Assembly (NCBI GenBank): GCA_025965975.1
Contig: JAOPVX010000200.1
Span: 1-64,000 of the forward strand
Direction: 5' to 3'
From: Mycobacterium sp.
GTDB taxonomy: Bacteria > Actinomycetota > Actinomycetes > Mycobacteriales > Mycobacteriaceae
DNA length: 64,000 bases
The stretch's first letter is position 1. The number at the start of each line of letters is the position of its first letter. The notes below the pieces were generated by a model. It was not told where the DNA came from. It made no database searches and saw only the letters and a program-made list of their open reading frames with translations. Shown piece after piece: positions 62,764 to 64,000 of this stretch. Both the position numbers and the translations under genes were made by a program.

Positions 62764-63534
62764 ATGACCGATTCACCGCGCCGCGACGGGACCGACCCGA
62801 CCCAACCGCTCGGCAACAGCTATCCCGGCTACACCGATCCGGCATACGCGGGCCAGGCGTCCTCCGGTCGGCCCTACCAGGCGCCATATGAGCCACCCCC
62901 CACCGAGGTCCTGCCCGCCTACTCGCCGTATGGCTATGACCCCCACGCGACAGGCCAATACGGCCCGCAGTACCCGCCGGGGGAACCTCCGCAGCCGCCG
63001 CCGCCGCCCGAAGGCCCTAATTCGCCGCGCTGGCTGTGGGTGATAGCTGCGATCGCGGTCCTTCTGGTGATCGGTCTGGTGATCGCGCTGGTGATCGTCA
63101 ACAGCTCGCGCCAGCAGACCGTCCTCGCGCCGCTGCCGTCCTTGTCTGAGCCGAGTTCCGCGATGCCAACGCCGACGACGACGTCCCGAACGCCCCTTCC
63201 TGTCTTCCCGTTGCCGACGCTGCCGAGTACGCCGTCCACCAGCCCGACCGGCCCGTCGGTGCCGGGCGCGACCGAAACCGTGGTGTACGACGTCTCCGGC
63301 GACGGCCGCGCCATCAACATCACCTACGTCGACACCGGTGGTGTGTTGCAGACCGAGTTCAACGTGATGCTGCCGTGGAGCAAGCAGGTCGAGCTGGCCC
63401 AGCCGGCAGGGGACTCCGCGAGCGTCAGCATCATCAACGTCGGCCGCGAAGTGTCCTGCTCGATCACCGTGAACGGCGCTCAGGTGCAGCGGCGCACCGG
63501 CGCAGGCCTGACGATCTGCACCGCGGCCGGTTAG
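62764..63534 (+). CDS. Proline-rich membrane protein with MmpS-like C-terminal domain (Rv2507 type)
   Basis: 256 residues from the ATG at 62764 (MTDSPRRDGTDPTQPLGNSY). A cytoplasmic Pro/Tyr-rich N terminus (about 90 residues) is followed by one transmembrane helix (LWVIAAIAVLLVIGLVIALV IV). A Thr/Pro/Ser-rich stalk leads to an MmpS-like beta domain (TVVYDVSGDGRAINITYVDT, LPWSKQVELAQPAGD, SCSITVNGAQVQRRTGAG). MmpS proteins assist MmpL transporters, but no mmpL is adjacent, so the partner is unknown. Position after bkaR and before an MFS gene matches Rv2507. Stops overlap the convergent MFS gene by 4 bases. Confidence 0.87.
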   Translation: MTDSPRRDGTDPTQPLGNSYPGYTDPAYAGQASSGRPYQAPYEPPPTEVLPAYSPYGYDPHATGQYGPQYPPGEPPQPPPPPEGPNSPRWLWVIAAIAVLLVIGLVIALVIVNSSRQQTVLAPLPSLSEPSSAMPTPTTTSRTPLPVFPLPTLPSTPSTSPTGPSVPGATETVVYDVSGDGRAINITYVDTGGVLQTEFNVMLPWSKQVELAQPAGDSASVSIINVGREVSCSITVNGAQVQRRTGAGLTICTAAG

Positions 63535-64000
63535 ACCGCCACCGGCCTGCCTGGCACCCGCACTGCAAGCATCGCCAGTAGTCCCGCCGTGAGCACGACG
63601 CACAGGCCGCCCATGCCGGCCCGGACGGTGCCGAACGCGTCGATGAATGCGGAGAACAGCCACGGCGCCATGAACGACACCGCGCGGCCGGTCGTGGTGT
63701 AGAGGCCGAACGCCGCGCCCTCCTTGCCGTCCGCCGAGATCCGCAGCATCAATGTCCGCGCCGACGACTGGGTCGGCCCGACGAACAGGCACAACAGCAG
63801 CCCGCATATCCAGAACGCCAGAGAACCGGACAACGTCAGCAGGGTCAGCCCGACCGCGATCAGCGCGGTCAGCGATCCGACGATGACCGGTTTGGAGCCG
63901 ACCCGGTCGTCGAGCAGGCCCCCGAGCACCGCGCCGATCGCCGCGATCACGCTGGCGCTCACGCCGAACAGCAGCACATCGGCCTCGGAGATGCCGTAGA
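63531..64000 (-). CDS. MFS transporter, C-terminal part (5' end outside window)
   Basis: About 156 residues of the C-terminal half are visible, still open at the window edge (GISEADVLLFGVSASVIAAI). The mid-protein MFS loop GGLLDDRVGSKPVIVGSLTA and four further helices are clear, followed by the GPTQSSARTLMLRISADGKE loop. This matches the UMF1/Atg22-like MFS group often annotated as Rv2508c in M. tuberculosis. The transported compound is unknown. Confidence 0.88.
   Translation of the reverse strand, partial: YGISEADVLLFGVSASVIAAIGAVLGGLLDDRVGSKPVIVGSLTALIAVGLTLLTLSGSLAFWICGLLLCLFVGPTQSSARTLMLRISADGKEGAAFGLYTTTGRAVSFMAPWLFSAFIDAFGTVRAGMGGLCVVLTAGLLAMLAVRVPGRPVAV

Overview
This window is high-GC DNA from a mycobacterium, most likely a non-tuberculous Mycobacterium/Mycolicibacterium. 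The evidence is gene order: most blocks follow the M. tuberculosis Rv2464c-Rv2508c interval (nei, rpiB, Rv2466c, pepN, Rv2468c, Rv2468A/ctaJ, Rv2469c, glbO, aglA, Rv2474c, Rv2475c, gdh, ettA, ssb paralogue, plsB2, plsC, Rv2484c, echA14, bkdC/B/A, citE, Rv2499c, fadE19, accA1, accD1, bkaR, Rv2507, Rv2508c). Mycothiol-, F420- and MspA-type families fit the same assignment. No tools were used; family names come from motifs and recalled homologues.

Layout. 1-5.5 kb: nei (cut by the window edge) and rpiB, then an inserted nucleobase block (2-oxoglutarate oxygenase, yeast-type cytosine deaminase, NCS1 permease, divergent flavodoxin-like gene), then the mycothiol-dependent nitroreductase with a SigH-type promoter. 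5.5-24.6 kb: housekeeping backbone (pepN, CtaJ and its neighbour, two HNH proteins, glbO-aglA, a decayed thioesterase upstream of Rv2474c, the 180-kDa glutamate dehydrogenase, EttA, a second SSB, orphan allophanate hydrolase, CopD-CtaG fusion). 24.6-30.1 kb: a tightly coupled glycerolipid operon (wax-ester/DGAT-like, plsC, plsB2). 30.25-35.84 kb: a probable island beginning at tRNA-Arg(TCT). A 31-bp perfect direct repeat bounds it, and it carries a glnX-glnH-pknG-like operon and an arylsulfatase remnant. 35.9-44.7 kb: accessory region with F420-type oxidoreductase, FAH-family hydrolase, a broken metallo-beta-lactamase gene, several secreted proteins, a lipoprotein sensor domain, a tandem MspA-type porin pair and an MFS transporter.

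44.7-55.8 kb: echA14, then a long leftward branched-chain keto-acid / leucine catabolic operon (accD1-accA1-fadE19-maoC-citE-bkdA-bkdB-bkdC). It is divergent from the TetR regulator bkaR, with a 41-bp operator-like double palindrome between them. 55.8-56.3 kb: two tiny membrane proteins behind a SigF-type promoter. 56.3-62.6 kb: a three-gene operon (GCS2/permuted-ATP-grasp fusion, asparagine-synthetase-type amidotransferase, S9 peptidase) that looks like a non-ribosomal small-peptide-amide pathway. I consider this the best candidate for an under-described system. 62.7-64 kb: Rv2507-like MmpS-type protein and the C-terminal part of an MFS transporter.

The two strongest novelty leads are the peptide-amide cluster (56.3-62.6 kb) and the tRNA-linked island carrying a second PknG-type sensing system (30.3-35.8 kb). 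Several degraded or altered genes (thioesterase, metallo-beta-lactamase, arylsulfatase fragment, repeat-expanded fadE19) are described individually.
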